DNA from: Actinomadura soli
Lineage (GTDB): Bacteria; Actinomycetota; Actinomycetes; Streptosporangiales; Streptosporangiaceae
Assembly (NCBI RefSeq): GCF_005889715.1
Contig: NZ_VCKW01000020.1
Span: 1 to 53,649, forward strand
Length of the DNA stretch: 53,649 nt
Direction of reading: 5' to 3'
Shown: piece by piece, positions 27,256 through 35,061 of the stretch
How positions within the stretch are numbered: position 1 is the first letter of the stretch
Layout: every line of letters starts with the position of its first letter
Made by a program: the position numbers and the translations under genes
Notes under the pieces: generated by a model
Told to the model about the DNA's origin: nothing
Seen by the model: only the letters and a program-made list of their open reading frames with translations
The model's database searches: none

Positions 27256-28847
27256 GGGATCAGCGAGCCCTGGGAGTCCGCGGTGCCGGGAAGGTGGACG
27301 GTGGTCGCGGCGGGAGTGATCGGCAGGACGGTGAACAGGTAGTCGTCGTCCTTGCCCTTGGAGAGCGTCCGGGAGGCGTGGACCGGGCCCGAGCCGGCCT
27401 TCGGGATGATCACGACGCCGTAGGCGGTGCCGTCCTTGGCGTCCCCGTTCGGGGCCGCCAGCGCGGTCTCGACGGTGCGGCCCGCCGGGATCTCGATCCT
27501 CTGCGGGGCGCTCTTGCCCGTGGCGTTCATGGTCGTCACCTCGACTGTCGCCGCGCCGGACGGGGCCGTGAGGACGAGCGAGGAGTCGAACCGGTTGTCG
27601 GCCACGACGCCGGGCCCTGACGCGTCGAGCGGCGGCGTGGACGTCCCGTAGGCGATGTCTGAGCCGCGGTCGGCGGCGAAGCCCGCGACGATCGGCCGGT
27701 CCGCGACGAGCCGGACGGCCGCGGCCTTGCCCAGCAGGGCGCTGTCGAGGGCCAGGGACGTGACGGTCTTGGCGGGCGCGTCGAGGACGTCCTGGCCCTG
27801 CGGGGCGAACGCGCCGTCCTTCGTGATCACCTGCGTCCTGATCCGGGCGTCGGCCTCGCCGGGCACGGAGACCAGCAGCCGGCGCTTGCCGGAGCCGCCC
27901 GGCACACCGGGCACGACCACCGACGACGCGGGCGCGGGCGACCGGGGCAGCCACTCGATGCCCTTCTCCTCCCCGGCGCGGACGCGCAGGGACGCGGTGA
28001 CCCGCCCGCCGTTGGTCCGGACGCGCAGGGCGAGGTCGGCGGCGCTCTTGACGATGTCGCCGAGCCCCTCGGCCGAGCCGCCGATCTTCACGACCCGGGT
28101 GGTGTAGGGGTCGACGCGGGTGCCGCGCCCCTCGGTCGTGTCGAGGGGGCCCTCGCCGGACAGGGCGGTGAGGTCCACGGACGCGGGCTGGGAGTCGACG
28201 TTGGTGAGGTAGAGGTCGAGTTCGTCCGCGGCGACGGGTCCGGGGCCGATGAACCACTGGTCGGTGGCGGGCGTGGCGCAGCGGGCGCCGGCGAGGCCGC
28301 GGTCGTCGCCGCCGTCCTCGTAGGTGGTCTGCTCGGCCTCCAGCCCGGCGGCCATGGTGCCGGTGGCGCGGAGGGTGTAGGAGCCGTCGCCGGATTCGGT
28401 GTCCTTCTCCCAGCCCTTGCCCGGCGCCGTCATGGACGCGATCGCGGCGCCGCCCTTCGTCGGCGCCATGTCCACACGGCCGGCCTTCCTGGGCGCGGCC
28501 AGGGACTGGACGGCGAGCCGTCCGCCGTCGTGGCCGGGGCAGACCATCACCGCTGAGGTGATCGGGGCGTCGCGGCCGTTCGCCGAGGGGCCCCCGGGAC
28601 GGGAGTACGCGGCGGCCCCGTAGAGCGCGGCGACGCCGACGAGCATGAGCGCGGCGGACGCGTACCGCATGCCGATGACGCGCAGCACCCTGTCCGTGTC
28701 GACGGGCTTGTCCGTGTTCACGAGGGTGCGCGCCTTCATGAGCTTGCGCGGGTCCATGAGCTTGCGCGCGTTCGCGAGCTTGCGCACCTTCGCGAACCTG
28801 CGCGGTTTCGCGAGCTTGCGCGGTTTCGCGAGCTTGCGCGCGGTCAC
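27252..28847 (-). CDS. DUF5719 family membrane-anchored protein with hexapeptide-repeat N-terminus
   Basis: Protein of 531 residues. Residues 4-45 are seven tandem copies of a basic hexapeptide (RKLAKP-like). One TM helix follows (about 61-80, SAALMLVGVAALYGAAAY). The rest is a large extracytoplasmic beta-rich region matching the actinobacterial DUF5719 family. The GTG at 28847 overlaps the glycosyltransferase stop (GTGA), and GGAGGAGG lies four bases upstream, so the start is secure. Family members sit beside this glycosyltransferase and WhiB, and a role in envelope glycan assembly is inferred. The repeat is probably a local expansion, since it is so regular in DNA. Confidence 0.85.
   Translation of the reverse strand: MTARKLAKPRKLAKPRRFAKVRKLANARKLMDPRKLMKARTLVNTDKPVDTDRVLRVIGMRYASAALMLVGVAALYGAAAYSRPGGPSANGRDAPITSAVMVCPGHDGGRLAVQSLAAPRKAGRVDMAPTKGGAAIASMTAPGKGWEKDTESGDGSYTLRATGTMAAGLEAEQTTYEDGGDDRGLAGARCATPATDQWFIGPGPVAADELDLYLTNVDSQPASVDLTALSGEGPLDTTEGRGTRVDPYTTRVVKIGGSAEGLGDIVKSAADLALRVRTNGGRVTASLRVRAGEEKGIEWLPRSPAPASSVVVPGVPGGSGKRRLLVSVPGEADARIRTQVITKDGAFAPQGQDVLDAPAKTVTSLALDSALLGKAAAVRLVADRPIVAGFAADRGSDIAYGTSTPPLDASGPGVVADNRFDSSLVLTAPSGAATVEVTTMNATGKSAPQRIEIPAGRTVETALAAPNGDAKDGTAYGVVIIPKAGSGPVHASRTLSKGKDDDYLFTVLPITPAATTVHLPGTADSQGSLIP
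28713..28838 (-). repeat. Seven 18-bp tandem repeats coding basic hexapeptides
   Basis: The coding strand reads RKLAKP, RKLAKP, RRFAKV, RKLANA, RKLMDP, RKLMKA, RTLVNT. On the plus strand each unit ends in a GAGCTTGCGC-like core. The first two copies are nearly identical and the outer ones diverge, the pattern of an expanding or decaying minisatellite. Confidence 0.9.
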
Positions 28848-31800
28848 GAGACCTCCTCCGGCTTCGGTTCCTCCACGGGAGGCGGCGGCTCGTGCTGGAC
28901 GCGGACATGGCTCCCACGGCGGCGCCCGCGCCGTCCACGGCGCCGTTCGCGTTCCCCGGTGAACACGAGGTTGTCCACCTGCGCGCCGGGCAGGGCCAGG
29001 ACGGCGACGACCAGTACCGCGATGCCCTGGATGACGAGCCAGGTGTGACGCATCGTCATAGACCTGGACAGCTGGAACTCGCCCCCGGACGCGGGAATGT
29101 CGTAGCCCTGAGCCCAGCCGTCCACTTGGCGTTCTTTGAGGTCGTCGCCGTTCAAGGTGGCCTCCCAGCCGCCGTCGGACGGTTCGGCGAGGAGGAGCGT
29201 GCGGGTTCCGCTTCCGGGTGGGATCTGCATGCGGGCGTCGATCCGTCCGGCGGGAAGGGGCGTGACGGTGGCCCCTTCCAGAAGCATCATGCGGGCAGTG
29301 GGCGACTGGAGCCGCCACACAGCGAACGTTTCCGTGCGGCTGAGGCGCGTCAGTTCAGGTGCCGCGTCGAGAACGTCGGTGACCGGGTCCTTCCTGGGAT
29401 GCGGCACAAGGATGTACTGGACGCCCATCCGCGTCAGCGCAGGCCCGTCATCGCCTTCGCGTCCGGCTGCCAGTCCGGCGACGAGGTCGTCCAGGCGGTC
29501 GTGGGCTTCGCCGCCGTCCGCGACTTCGGCCTCGCCGATCCGTGGACGCGCGTCCCTGAGCAGGGTGTAGGAGACGCGTCCGCTCGGCTCCCGGTGCAGG
29601 ACGAGCGTCCTCTGCCCGCCCGGCCCGTGGACGAACGCGGGAACGGCGTCGGGGTCGACCTTGCCCAGCGGGCCGCCCGCGCCCCCGGCCACCCAGAACC
29701 CGGCCGCCAGCACGGGCGCGGAGAGCGCGGCGAGGATGACGACGGCCCCGCCCGCCCGGTAGATCAGGTGCTTGCCCGTCAGGACCTCGGTGGCGCGCTG
29801 GACGACGGCGGTCGCCGCGAGCAGCACCCCGCCGCCCGCGAAGATCAGCGCGACGCCGGGCCAGCCGGGCGCCTCGTCCGACCCCTTGGTCACGGTCGCG
29901 GCGCTGACCAGGATCGCGACGAGCAGCCCGTAGACGCCCAGCAGCCAGCCCGCCAGCACGATGGAGCGGCGGCCGCGCAGCGGCAGCGCGCACACGGCGA
30001 GGGCGAGCAGCCCGGCCATCGCCCACGGCGGGGGCGTGCCGGGCCCGCCCGGGTCGAGCGCGAGCAGGCCGGCCGCGGCGGCGGGCTCGAACCACCGGTG
30101 CAGGCCCGCCTCGACCAGGAAGCGGGACGGGTTCAGCACGAGACCGGCCGTCCACGGGAGCATCAGCAGCGGCGGCACGCCGAGCGCGATGGCGACGTTG
30201 CGGCGGGCGCGCCGTCCGGGACGGTCGAACAGCGCCCACCCGGTCGCGGCGGCGATCACGGCGATCAGCCAGGTGAGCGGGACGAACGCCATCGCGACCG
30301 CGAGCAGCAGCGCGGCCGCCCACGCCGCCCGGCCCGCGCGCTTGCGCCGCGTCCGGACGTCGAGCGCGGCGGCCTCCGAGCGCGGCAGCCCGTACACGCG
30401 GGCGACGTTCACGGCGATCAGCGGGAGCAGAACAAGCACGACGACAGTGCCGAGCCGTCCGCCCGCGATGGCGCCGGTCGCGGCGGGCAGCAGCGCGTAC
30501 ACGGCGGCGAACCAGACCCGGACGGCGGAGACGGGGACACGGCGGCCGGTCGCGCGGGCGCGGCGCCCGGTCCGCGGCGGCTCCGCCATCGGCACCACGG
30601 TCACCAGCAGCCGGGACGCGCGGTAGGCGGTGAGGCCCGCGAGCGGCACGCTGCCGAGCAGCAGGACCGACACCGTCAGCCACGGCTTGCCGAGCGTCAC
30701 CGTCGACAGGACGGCGAGCACCCCGACGTACGGCGGGCTGCCCGCGTCGCTGCCGAGCCCGACGGGATGCCAGCCGGACAGGTACTGCGCCCACAGGTCG
30801 CTCGCGCCGCCCCACGCCGGGACGAGCGCGCCGCCGCCGAGCCGCCCGGCGGCCGTGAGAAGGGAACGTTCCGCGGCGGCCGCGACCGCCGCCAGGGCCA
30901 GGACGATCATGACGCCGGGGCGGGCGAGCAGGCGGCGGATCGGGCCCGGCTCGTCGGACGGGGCCTCCTCCTCATCGCGGTTCTCGCGTTCGCGCTCGTG
31001 GGCGGCGAGGTATTCGGAGATCGCCTCGAACGTCCGGCGCATCACGACCCAGCGGGGCTGGAAGCGCCGGATGGTGCGGTACACGCGTTTGCGGCCGTCC
31101 GCGCGGGCCGCGCGGGCCGCCCGCACCCGGCCCGGGTCGCGCAGGACGTCGCCGAGCGCGCGGAGCTCCTCGCGGGCCGCGACCGGCTGCTTCGTGGCCG
31201 TCAGGAAGAGCGCGTGGAGGAGGGAGGCCCACACGTTGCGGAGCAGCGACCGCAGCATCGCGCCGAGCGGCAGGTTGGCGAGCAGCGTCTGGACGGCGTT
31301 GCGGCGGTCGCGGCGGGCCGGGTGCTCGGCGGTCATGCCGATCTCGCGGAGCCCGCGCCGGGACGCCTCCGCGTGGTACACGACCGCGTCGGTCGCGGTG
31401 ACGACCCGGTGCTCGGCCGCGTGCACCCGCCAGCAGAAGTCGAGGTCGTCGCGGAAGATGCCGTAGTCGGCGTCGAAGCCGCCGAGCTCGTCCCACACGT
31501 CGCGGCGGACCAGCATCCCCGCGCTGCCGACGGACAGCACGTCCCGGACGCCGTCGTGCTGCCCCTGGTCGAACTCGTGCCGGTCCAGGCCCGTCTCGCG
31601 GCGTCCGGCGGCGTCGACCGTGACGCCGACCTCACGCAGGACGCGCCGGTCGTCCCAGTCGCGGACCTTGGGGCCGAGCACCGCGACGTTGGGGTCGGTG
31701 TCCGCGGTCCGCAGGAGTTGCGCGAGGGCGTCGTAGGCGGGAGCGGAGTCGTCGTGGAGCAGCCAGATCCATTCGGTGCGGGGCTTGGACGCCGCTTGGG

Positions 31801-32101
31801 TCTGGTCGGCGGGGCCGGGTTCGTCCTCGGGGACGGGGGTGGACGCGGCGTCCTGCTGGAGCGCCTCCGCGACGGCCTCCCCGTACCCGGTGGTGCGGGG
31901 CAGCGTGAGGATCTTCTCCGCGCCGACGACCTCGGCGAGGACGGCGGGCCCGCGGTCGCGGCTTCCGGTGTCGACGGTCACGAGGCGCTGCACGGGACGC
32001 GCCTGCGTCAGCAGCGCCTTGAGCGTCTCCGGGAGCCACCGCGCACCGTCGTGCGCGACGAGGACGGCCGTGACGACATGGCGATCGAGTGTGGGGGGCA
32101 A
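28844..32101 (-). CDS. Large membrane glycosyltransferase, GT2 family
   Basis: Protein of 1085 residues. The N-terminal GT-A domain (about 8-260) has VTAVLVAHDGARWLPETLKA, the HDDS metal-binding Asp motif and GIFRDDLDFCWRVH. About 12 hydrophobic segments follow from about residue 395 to 790, then an extracytoplasmic region and a final TM (about 1030-1050) with a basic tail. The N-terminal part resembles rhamnosyl/galactofuranosyltransferases of wall polymers; substrate is unknown. The best start is a TTG at 32101: an in-frame stop lies about 50 bp upstream and no ATG or GTG intervenes. It is coupled to DUF5719 and lies downstream of whiB. Confidence 0.9.
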   Translation of the reverse strand: MPPTLDRHVVTAVLVAHDGARWLPETLKALLTQARPVQRLVTVDTGSRDRGPAVLAEVVGAEKILTLPRTTGYGEAVAEALQQDAASTPVPEDEPGPADQTQAASKPRTEWIWLLHDDSAPAYDALAQLLRTADTDPNVAVLGPKVRDWDDRRVLREVGVTVDAAGRRETGLDRHEFDQGQHDGVRDVLSVGSAGMLVRRDVWDELGGFDADYGIFRDDLDFCWRVHAAEHRVVTATDAVVYHAEASRRGLREIGMTAEHPARRDRRNAVQTLLANLPLGAMLRSLLRNVWASLLHALFLTATKQPVAAREELRALGDVLRDPGRVRAARAARADGRKRVYRTIRRFQPRWVVMRRTFEAISEYLAAHERERENRDEEEAPSDEPGPIRRLLARPGVMIVLALAAVAAAAERSLLTAAGRLGGGALVPAWGGASDLWAQYLSGWHPVGLGSDAGSPPYVGVLAVLSTVTLGKPWLTVSVLLLGSVPLAGLTAYRASRLLVTVVPMAEPPRTGRRARATGRRVPVSAVRVWFAAVYALLPAATGAIAGGRLGTVVVLVLLPLIAVNVARVYGLPRSEAAALDVRTRRKRAGRAAWAAALLLAVAMAFVPLTWLIAVIAAATGWALFDRPGRRARRNVAIALGVPPLLMLPWTAGLVLNPSRFLVEAGLHRWFEPAAAAGLLALDPGGPGTPPPWAMAGLLALAVCALPLRGRRSIVLAGWLLGVYGLLVAILVSAATVTKGSDEAPGWPGVALIFAGGGVLLAATAVVQRATEVLTGKHLIYRAGGAVVILAALSAPVLAAGFWVAGGAGGPLGKVDPDAVPAFVHGPGGQRTLVLHREPSGRVSYTLLRDARPRIGEAEVADGGEAHDRLDDLVAGLAAGREGDDGPALTRMGVQYILVPHPRKDPVTDVLDAAPELTRLSRTETFAVWRLQSPTARMMLLEGATVTPLPAGRIDARMQIPPGSGTRTLLLAEPSDGGWEATLNGDDLKERQVDGWAQGYDIPASGGEFQLSRSMTMRHTWLVIQGIAVLVVAVLALPGAQVDNLVFTGERERRRGRRGRRRGSHVRVQHEPPPPVEEPKPEEVS

Positions 32102-32147
32102 GGATCGCTCGATCTGTGGGACGACGGGTTCATCGCTGAAGCATCAG

Positions 32148-32180
32148 CAGCCGTGCCGGCCCTCGGGGCCGACACGGCTG
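32148..32180. terminator. Strong hairpin between whiB and the GT2 gene
   Basis: CAGCCGTG-c-CGGCCC (32148-32162) pairs with GGGCCG-a-CACGGCTG (32166-32180), a 14-bp stem with one mismatch and a TCG loop. It lies 100 bp past the whiB stop and before the GT2 start, so it may end whiB transcripts. Confidence 0.55.
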
Positions 32181-32202
32181 ATAACTGTACGCGCGGCCGC
32201 CC

Positions 32203-32253
32203 GGGAGACGCCTCGGATCTCGAAGATCCGCGGGTCGCGCGACCGGGTCTCCC
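32203..32253. other. Three-way-junction-like structured element downstream of whiB
   Basis: Outer arms GGGAGAC (32203-32209) and GTCTCCC (32247-32253) enclose two smaller inverted repeats: CGGATCT/AGATCCG (32214-32220, 32224-32230) and the palindrome GGTCGCGCGACC (32233-32244). It starts 27 bp past the whiB stop. It could be a compound terminator or a 3'-UTR structure. Confidence 0.45.
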
Positions 32254-32279
32254 CTACCCGGCCGCGTCCCGGCACGGCG

Positions 32280-32543
32280 TCAGACGGCCTGGCGCTTCAG
32301 TTTGCGGCGCTCCCGCTCGGAGAGCCCTCCCCAGATGCCGAAACGTTCGTCGTGCTGCAGCGCGTACTCCAAGCACTCCGTACGCACCTCGCACGCCCGG
32401 CACACCTTCTTGGCCTCGCGAGTGGAGCCGCCCTTCTCCGGAAAGAACGCCTCCGGGTCCGTCTGCGCGCACAGGGCGCGCTCCTGCCAGCCCAACTCTT
32501 CGCCGTCTGTGCCGTGCGCCAGCGGGATGACCACCTCGCTCAC
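32280..32543 (-). CDS. whiB: WhiB-family iron-sulfur transcriptional regulator (WhiB/WhmD type)
   Basis: Protein of 87 residues. Four Cys (25, 48, 51, 57) bind a [4Fe-4S] cluster. GIWGG (69-73) and the basic ERERRKLKR tail complete the Wbl signature. The spacing and the REAKKVCRACEVRTECLEYA block match the WhiB/WhmD/WhiB2 subgroup, which controls septation during sporulation or division with WhiA. The start is the GTG at 32543, with GGGAGG seven bases upstream; longer in-frame extensions lack family support. A TTGACG/TGTAAT promoter about 90-115 bp upstream overlaps a palindrome. The gene order whiB-fbiA follows that of many actinobacteria. Confidence 0.94.
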   Translation of the reverse strand: MSEVVIPLAHGTDGEELGWQERALCAQTDPEAFFPEKGGSTREAKKVCRACEVRTECLEYALQHDERFGIWGGLSERERRKLKRQAV

Positions 32544-32630
32544 AGCGCACCTCCCTGCCCGTGGAACCCCCTGGTCAACGCCTCCCCTTCGGTACTTCCC
32601 CCGAGAAGGCATTGAAACTACACCGACGAA

Positions 32631-32660
32631 ATTACACGCGTGTAGCGCCCGCCCCGTCAA
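32631..32660 (-). promoter_or_regulatory. Candidate whiB promoter overlapping a TACACGCGTGTA palindrome
   Basis: On the minus strand TTGACG (32660-32655) and TGTAAT (32636-32631) are 18 bp apart. A perfect 12-bp palindrome, TACACGCGTGTA, spans 32633-32644 and covers most of the -10 and half of the spacer, so a bound protein would block polymerase. It does not fit the BldD consensus. Confidence 0.45.
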
Positions 32661-32750
32661 GCCGATAGAGCTTTCCGGGGCGACAAAGCGGGTTATGCCG
32701 GGATGGGCTGGGACGACCTTTGGTCGAAGATCACAAAATCCGGGGGCGGG

Positions 32751-33740
32751 TCACTGCGGCGGCGGGGGACGGTTGTCCCGGTACCAGTCGCCGCCCTCCT
32801 GCTCGCCGGCGCCCGGCTGCGGCGGCGCGGGCTGCGTGCCCTGCGGCCCCTGCTCCTGGCCGCCGCTGCCGCCGTACGCGCGGGTCCACTCGCCCATCTC
32901 GTCCTGCTCGGTGGGCTGCTGGGCCTGCTGCTCGTAGCCCTGCTGACCCTGCTGCTGCTCGTAGCCCTGCTGGCCCGCCTGGTAGCCGTACTGCTGCTGG
33001 TAGTCCTGCTGCTGGCCGTACTGCTGCTGGGGCTGGCCGTACGCCTGCTGGCCGTACTGCTGCTGCTCGTAGCCCTGCTGCGCCTGCTGCTCGTAGCCCT
33101 GCTGCTGCTCGTAGCCTGGCTGCGCCGCCTGCTGGCCCTCCGCGCCCGGCTGCTGCTGGCCGTACTGCTGATACTGCTGGTACTGCTGCTGACCGTAGGA
33201 CTGCTGGCCGTAGCCCTGCTGGCCCTGCACGGGCTGGCCGGGCCGGCCCTGCTGGTAGCCGAATTCGCCATAGCCCTGCTGCATGGGCATCTGCGGGCGC
33301 GCCGGCTGCAGGCCCTGGAACACGGTGTAGGCGAACCATCCGCCGAGGCCCACGATGGCGATCTTCCCGGCGCCCAACAGGAACACCGACAATTTCGTGA
33401 GGGCTTTCGTGCTCTCGGAGTCGGTGAGCATTCCGGCGAGCCAGCAGATGACGCCGAACAGGGCGACGCCGCCGAGGACGCCGAGCGCGCCCATGACGAT
33501 CGTCCGGGCCTGCGGTGTGGGCGTCTCGCCCCACGTCACCAGCAGGACCGCCAGGACGAGGAGACCGACCGTCCCGATCTGGAGGAACATCCCGTCGCGG
33601 GTCTCGACCAGCGCGCTGAGGGTGAAGGGGCCGTCGTCGCCGAGAAGCGAGATGATGCCCGCGAGCAATTGCAAACCCGCGGAGGCGATCAGTACCCAGG
33701 CGGCCGGTTCGCGCAGGCGCTGGACGGCTTCCTTGTTCAC
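32751..33740 (-). CDS. Four-helix membrane protein with Gln/Tyr/Gly prion-like tail
   Basis: Protein of 329 residues. Residues about 12-143 form four TM helices (near 12-34, 50-71, 77-104, 116-143). The remaining 185 residues are disordered low complexity: over about 135 residues I count roughly 60 Gln and 18 Tyr, in repeats such as GYEQQQ, YGQQ and QYQQY. The very end is Gly/Pro-rich with an EWTRAYGGSGG segment. Gln codons are almost all CAG. Composition resembles prion-like, phase-separating domains. The membrane part resembles actinobacterial DUF5336-type proteins. The GTG start has GGGAG eight bases upstream. It lies between whiB and fbiA; the function is unknown. Confidence 0.85.
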   Translation of the reverse strand: MNKEAVQRLREPAAWVLIASAGLQLLAGIISLLGDDGPFTLSALVETRDGMFLQIGTVGLLVLAVLLVTWGETPTPQARTIVMGALGVLGGVALFGVICWLAGMLTDSESTKALTKLSVFLLGAGKIAIVGLGGWFAYTVFQGLQPARPQMPMQQGYGEFGYQQGRPGQPVQGQQGYGQQSYGQQQYQQYQQYGQQQPGAEGQQAAQPGYEQQQGYEQQAQQGYEQQQYGQQAYGQPQQQYGQQQDYQQQYGYQAGQQGYEQQQGQQGYEQQAQQPTEQDEMGEWTRAYGGSGGQEQGPQGTQPAPPQPGAGEQEGGDWYRDNRPPPPQ

Positions 33741-33777
33741 GGTGAATTCTCCCAGACCGAGGCAATCCGATTACACG

Positions 33778-33789
33778 GCAAAGCTTTGC
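33778..33789. promoter_or_regulatory. GCAAAGCTTTGC palindrome upstream of the Gln-rich gene
   Basis: A perfect 12-bp palindrome 38 bp before the GTG at 33740, close to a TAAGGT -10-like hexamer on the minus strand. It is a plausible operator; no known regulator consensus is recognised. Confidence 0.4.
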
Positions 33790-33796
33790 ATACCTT

Positions 33797-33829
33797 ATCC
33801 CCCAGGGGGGCGACCCCCTGGAACCCCCG
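33797..33829. repeat. Palindromic G/C-run repeat, copy 1 (intergenic)
   Basis: CCCCCAGGGGGGCGACCCCC followed by TGGAACCCCC. The core resembles the copy at 46347-46382, with an AGGGGGG, then CGACCCCC, then ACCCCC order in the same orientation. Such G-run/C-run palindromes recur between genes in actinobacteria. Confidence 0.6.
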
Positions 33830-33904
33830 TCACGGTCGAGCGACCCTTTCCCGAGCCGCTGGCGCGTCTCGCGAAACGGCCCCCCGACCGGCGGGTCGTG
33901 CGAC

Positions 33905-34070
33905 CTCCGGGCGCTGGGCGCCCTCCGGCCTCACGACCCGTGACCCCGGCTGAGGCTTTCCTCCGGCGCTGGAGGCCCTCCGGCCGCACGAGCCGTGACC
34001 GCGGCTGAGGCTTTCCTCCGGCGCTGGAGCGCCTTCGGCCTCGCGGCCCGTGACCGCGGCTGCGGTCCTG
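33905..34070. repeat. Three tandem 55-56-bp repeats upstream of fbiA
   Basis: Copies start at 33905, 33961 and 34016. Each begins CTCCGG(G)CGCTGG, continues through a CCTCCGGCC-like core and a CGTGACC segment, and ends CGGCTGAGGCTTTC in the first two. Copy 3 has the most changes. Each contains small inverted repeats (for example GGCGCTGGAGCGCC). Confidence 0.75.
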
Positions 34071-34095
34071 TCCACGGGGTCGCTCCTATGGCTAA

Positions 34096-34101
34096 TACAG
34101 T
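34096..34101 (+). promoter_or_regulatory. Candidate -10 of fbiA (leaderless)
   Basis: TACAGT, then six bases, then the fbiA ATG at 34108. No SD precedes the gene. The -35 region is not clear. Confidence 0.45.
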
Positions 34102-34107
34102 GATCTT

Positions 34108-35061
34108 ATGAAGATCGTGGCGTTGGCGGGCGGGATCGGAGGGGCCCGGTTCCTGCGCGGGCTCCGGGCCGCGGTGCCCGAGGCGGAGATCACCGTGATC
34201 GGGAACACCGGGGACGACATCTCCCTGTTCGGGCTGCGGGTCTGTCCCGACCTGGACACCGTGATGTACACGCTCGGCGGCGGCATCGACGAGGAGCAGG
34301 GCTGGGGACGGGCGGGCGAGACGTTCACCGTCAAGGAGGAGCTCGGCGCGTACGGCGCCGGGCCGGGCTGGTTCGGGCTGGGCGACCGCGATTTCGCGAC
34401 GCACATCGTCCGGACGCAGATGCTCGCGGCCGGGTACAAGCTGTCGGCGGTGACCGAGGCGCTGTGCGACCGGTGGAAGCCGGGCGTACGGCTGATCCCG
34501 ATGACCGACGACCAGGTCGAGACGCACGTCGTGATCGAGGACGAGCGCGGCCGGCGCGCGATCCATTTCCAGGAGTGGTGGGTGCGGCTGCGGGCGTCCG
34601 TGCCGGCGCTGTCGATCGCGGCGGTCGGGGCGGAGGAGTCCAAGCCCGCGCCGGGGGTGCTGGAGGCGATCGAGGGCGCCGACGTCGTGCTGTTCCCGCC
34701 GTCCAACCCGGTGGTGAGCATCGGGACGATCCTCGCGGTCCCCGGGATCCGCGACGCCATCGCGGCCAAGACCGTCGTCGGCGTCTCGCCGATCATCGGG
34801 GGCGCGCCCGTGCGCGGGATGGCGGACGCCTGCCTGACGGCGATCGGCGTGGAGACGTCGGCCCGCGCGGTCGCCGAGCTGTACGGGCTGGGGCTGCTGG
34901 ACGGCTGGCTCGTCGACGAGGCCGACGCGGACGTGCGGGTGGAGGGCATCGAGGTGCGGCCGCGGCCGCTGCTGATGAGCGATCCGGACGCCACCGCCGC
35001 CATCGCCCGGGCCGCCGTCGATCTCGCCGTGGAACTGAAGCGGGCGGAGGAGGCGCGGTGA
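34108..35061 (+). CDS. fbiA: 2-phospho-L-lactate (or phosphoenolpyruvyl) transferase, F420 biosynthesis
   Basis: CofD/FbiA of 317 residues. It joins the activated phospho-lactate or phosphoenolpyruvate unit to the flavin FO, giving F420-0 or dehydro-F420-0. Motifs include the N-terminal Rossmann-like [34 protein letters not shown] with metal-binding Asp residues, [14 protein letters not shown], and [16 protein letters not shown]. Length is normal. Its stop overlaps fbiB (GTGA at 35058). The ATG is six bases from a TACAGT hexamer, so the mRNA may be leaderless. It starts the F420 gene group downstream of whiB. Confidence 0.97.
   Translation: MKIVALAGGIGGARFLRGLRAAVPEAEITVIGNTGDDISLFGLRVCPDLDTVMYTLGGGIDEEQGWGRAGETFTVKEELGAYGAGPGWFGLGDRDFATHIVRTQMLAAGYKLSAVTEALCDRWKPGVRLIPMTDDQVETHVVIEDERGRRAIHFQEWWVRLRASVPALSIAAVGAEESKPAPGVLEAIEGADVVLFPPSNPVVSIGTILAVPGIRDAIAAKTVVGVSPIIGGAPVRGMADACLTAIGVETSARAVAELYGLGLLDGWLVDEADADVRVEGIEVRPRPLLMSDPDATAAIARAAVDLAVELKRAEEAR

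Larger units (their letters stand above)
33741..34107. other. Repeat-rich divergent region between the Gln-rich gene and fbiA
   Basis: A 367-bp gap without a gene. From left to right it holds a GCAAAGCTTTGC palindrome (33778-33789), a G-run/C-run palindromic repeat (33797-33829), three tandem 55-56-bp repeats (33905-34070), and the leaderless fbiA promoter (-10 at 34096). The TAAGGT hexamer on the minus strand near 33792 could be the -10 of the Gln-rich gene. Confidence 0.6.

Noticed and set aside
28892..32530. 1212-codon plus-strand frame
   Set aside because: Antisense shadow of the GT2 and whiB genes, Arg/Gly-rich with no recognisable domain.
32633..32645. BldD box at the whiB promoter
   Set aside because: The palindrome has an even-length centre and AC/GT spacing that does not match the BldD consensus.
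32751..33740. Gln-rich tail as a CRISPR-like or VNTR artefact
   Set aside because: Repeats are in coding phase with varied spacing and no spacer structure; it is a low-complexity protein region.
32703..33953. Leu-rich plus-strand frame opposite the Gln-rich gene
   Set aside because: The Leu runs are the complement of CAG codons; the minus-strand frame has an SD, membrane helices and sensible order.
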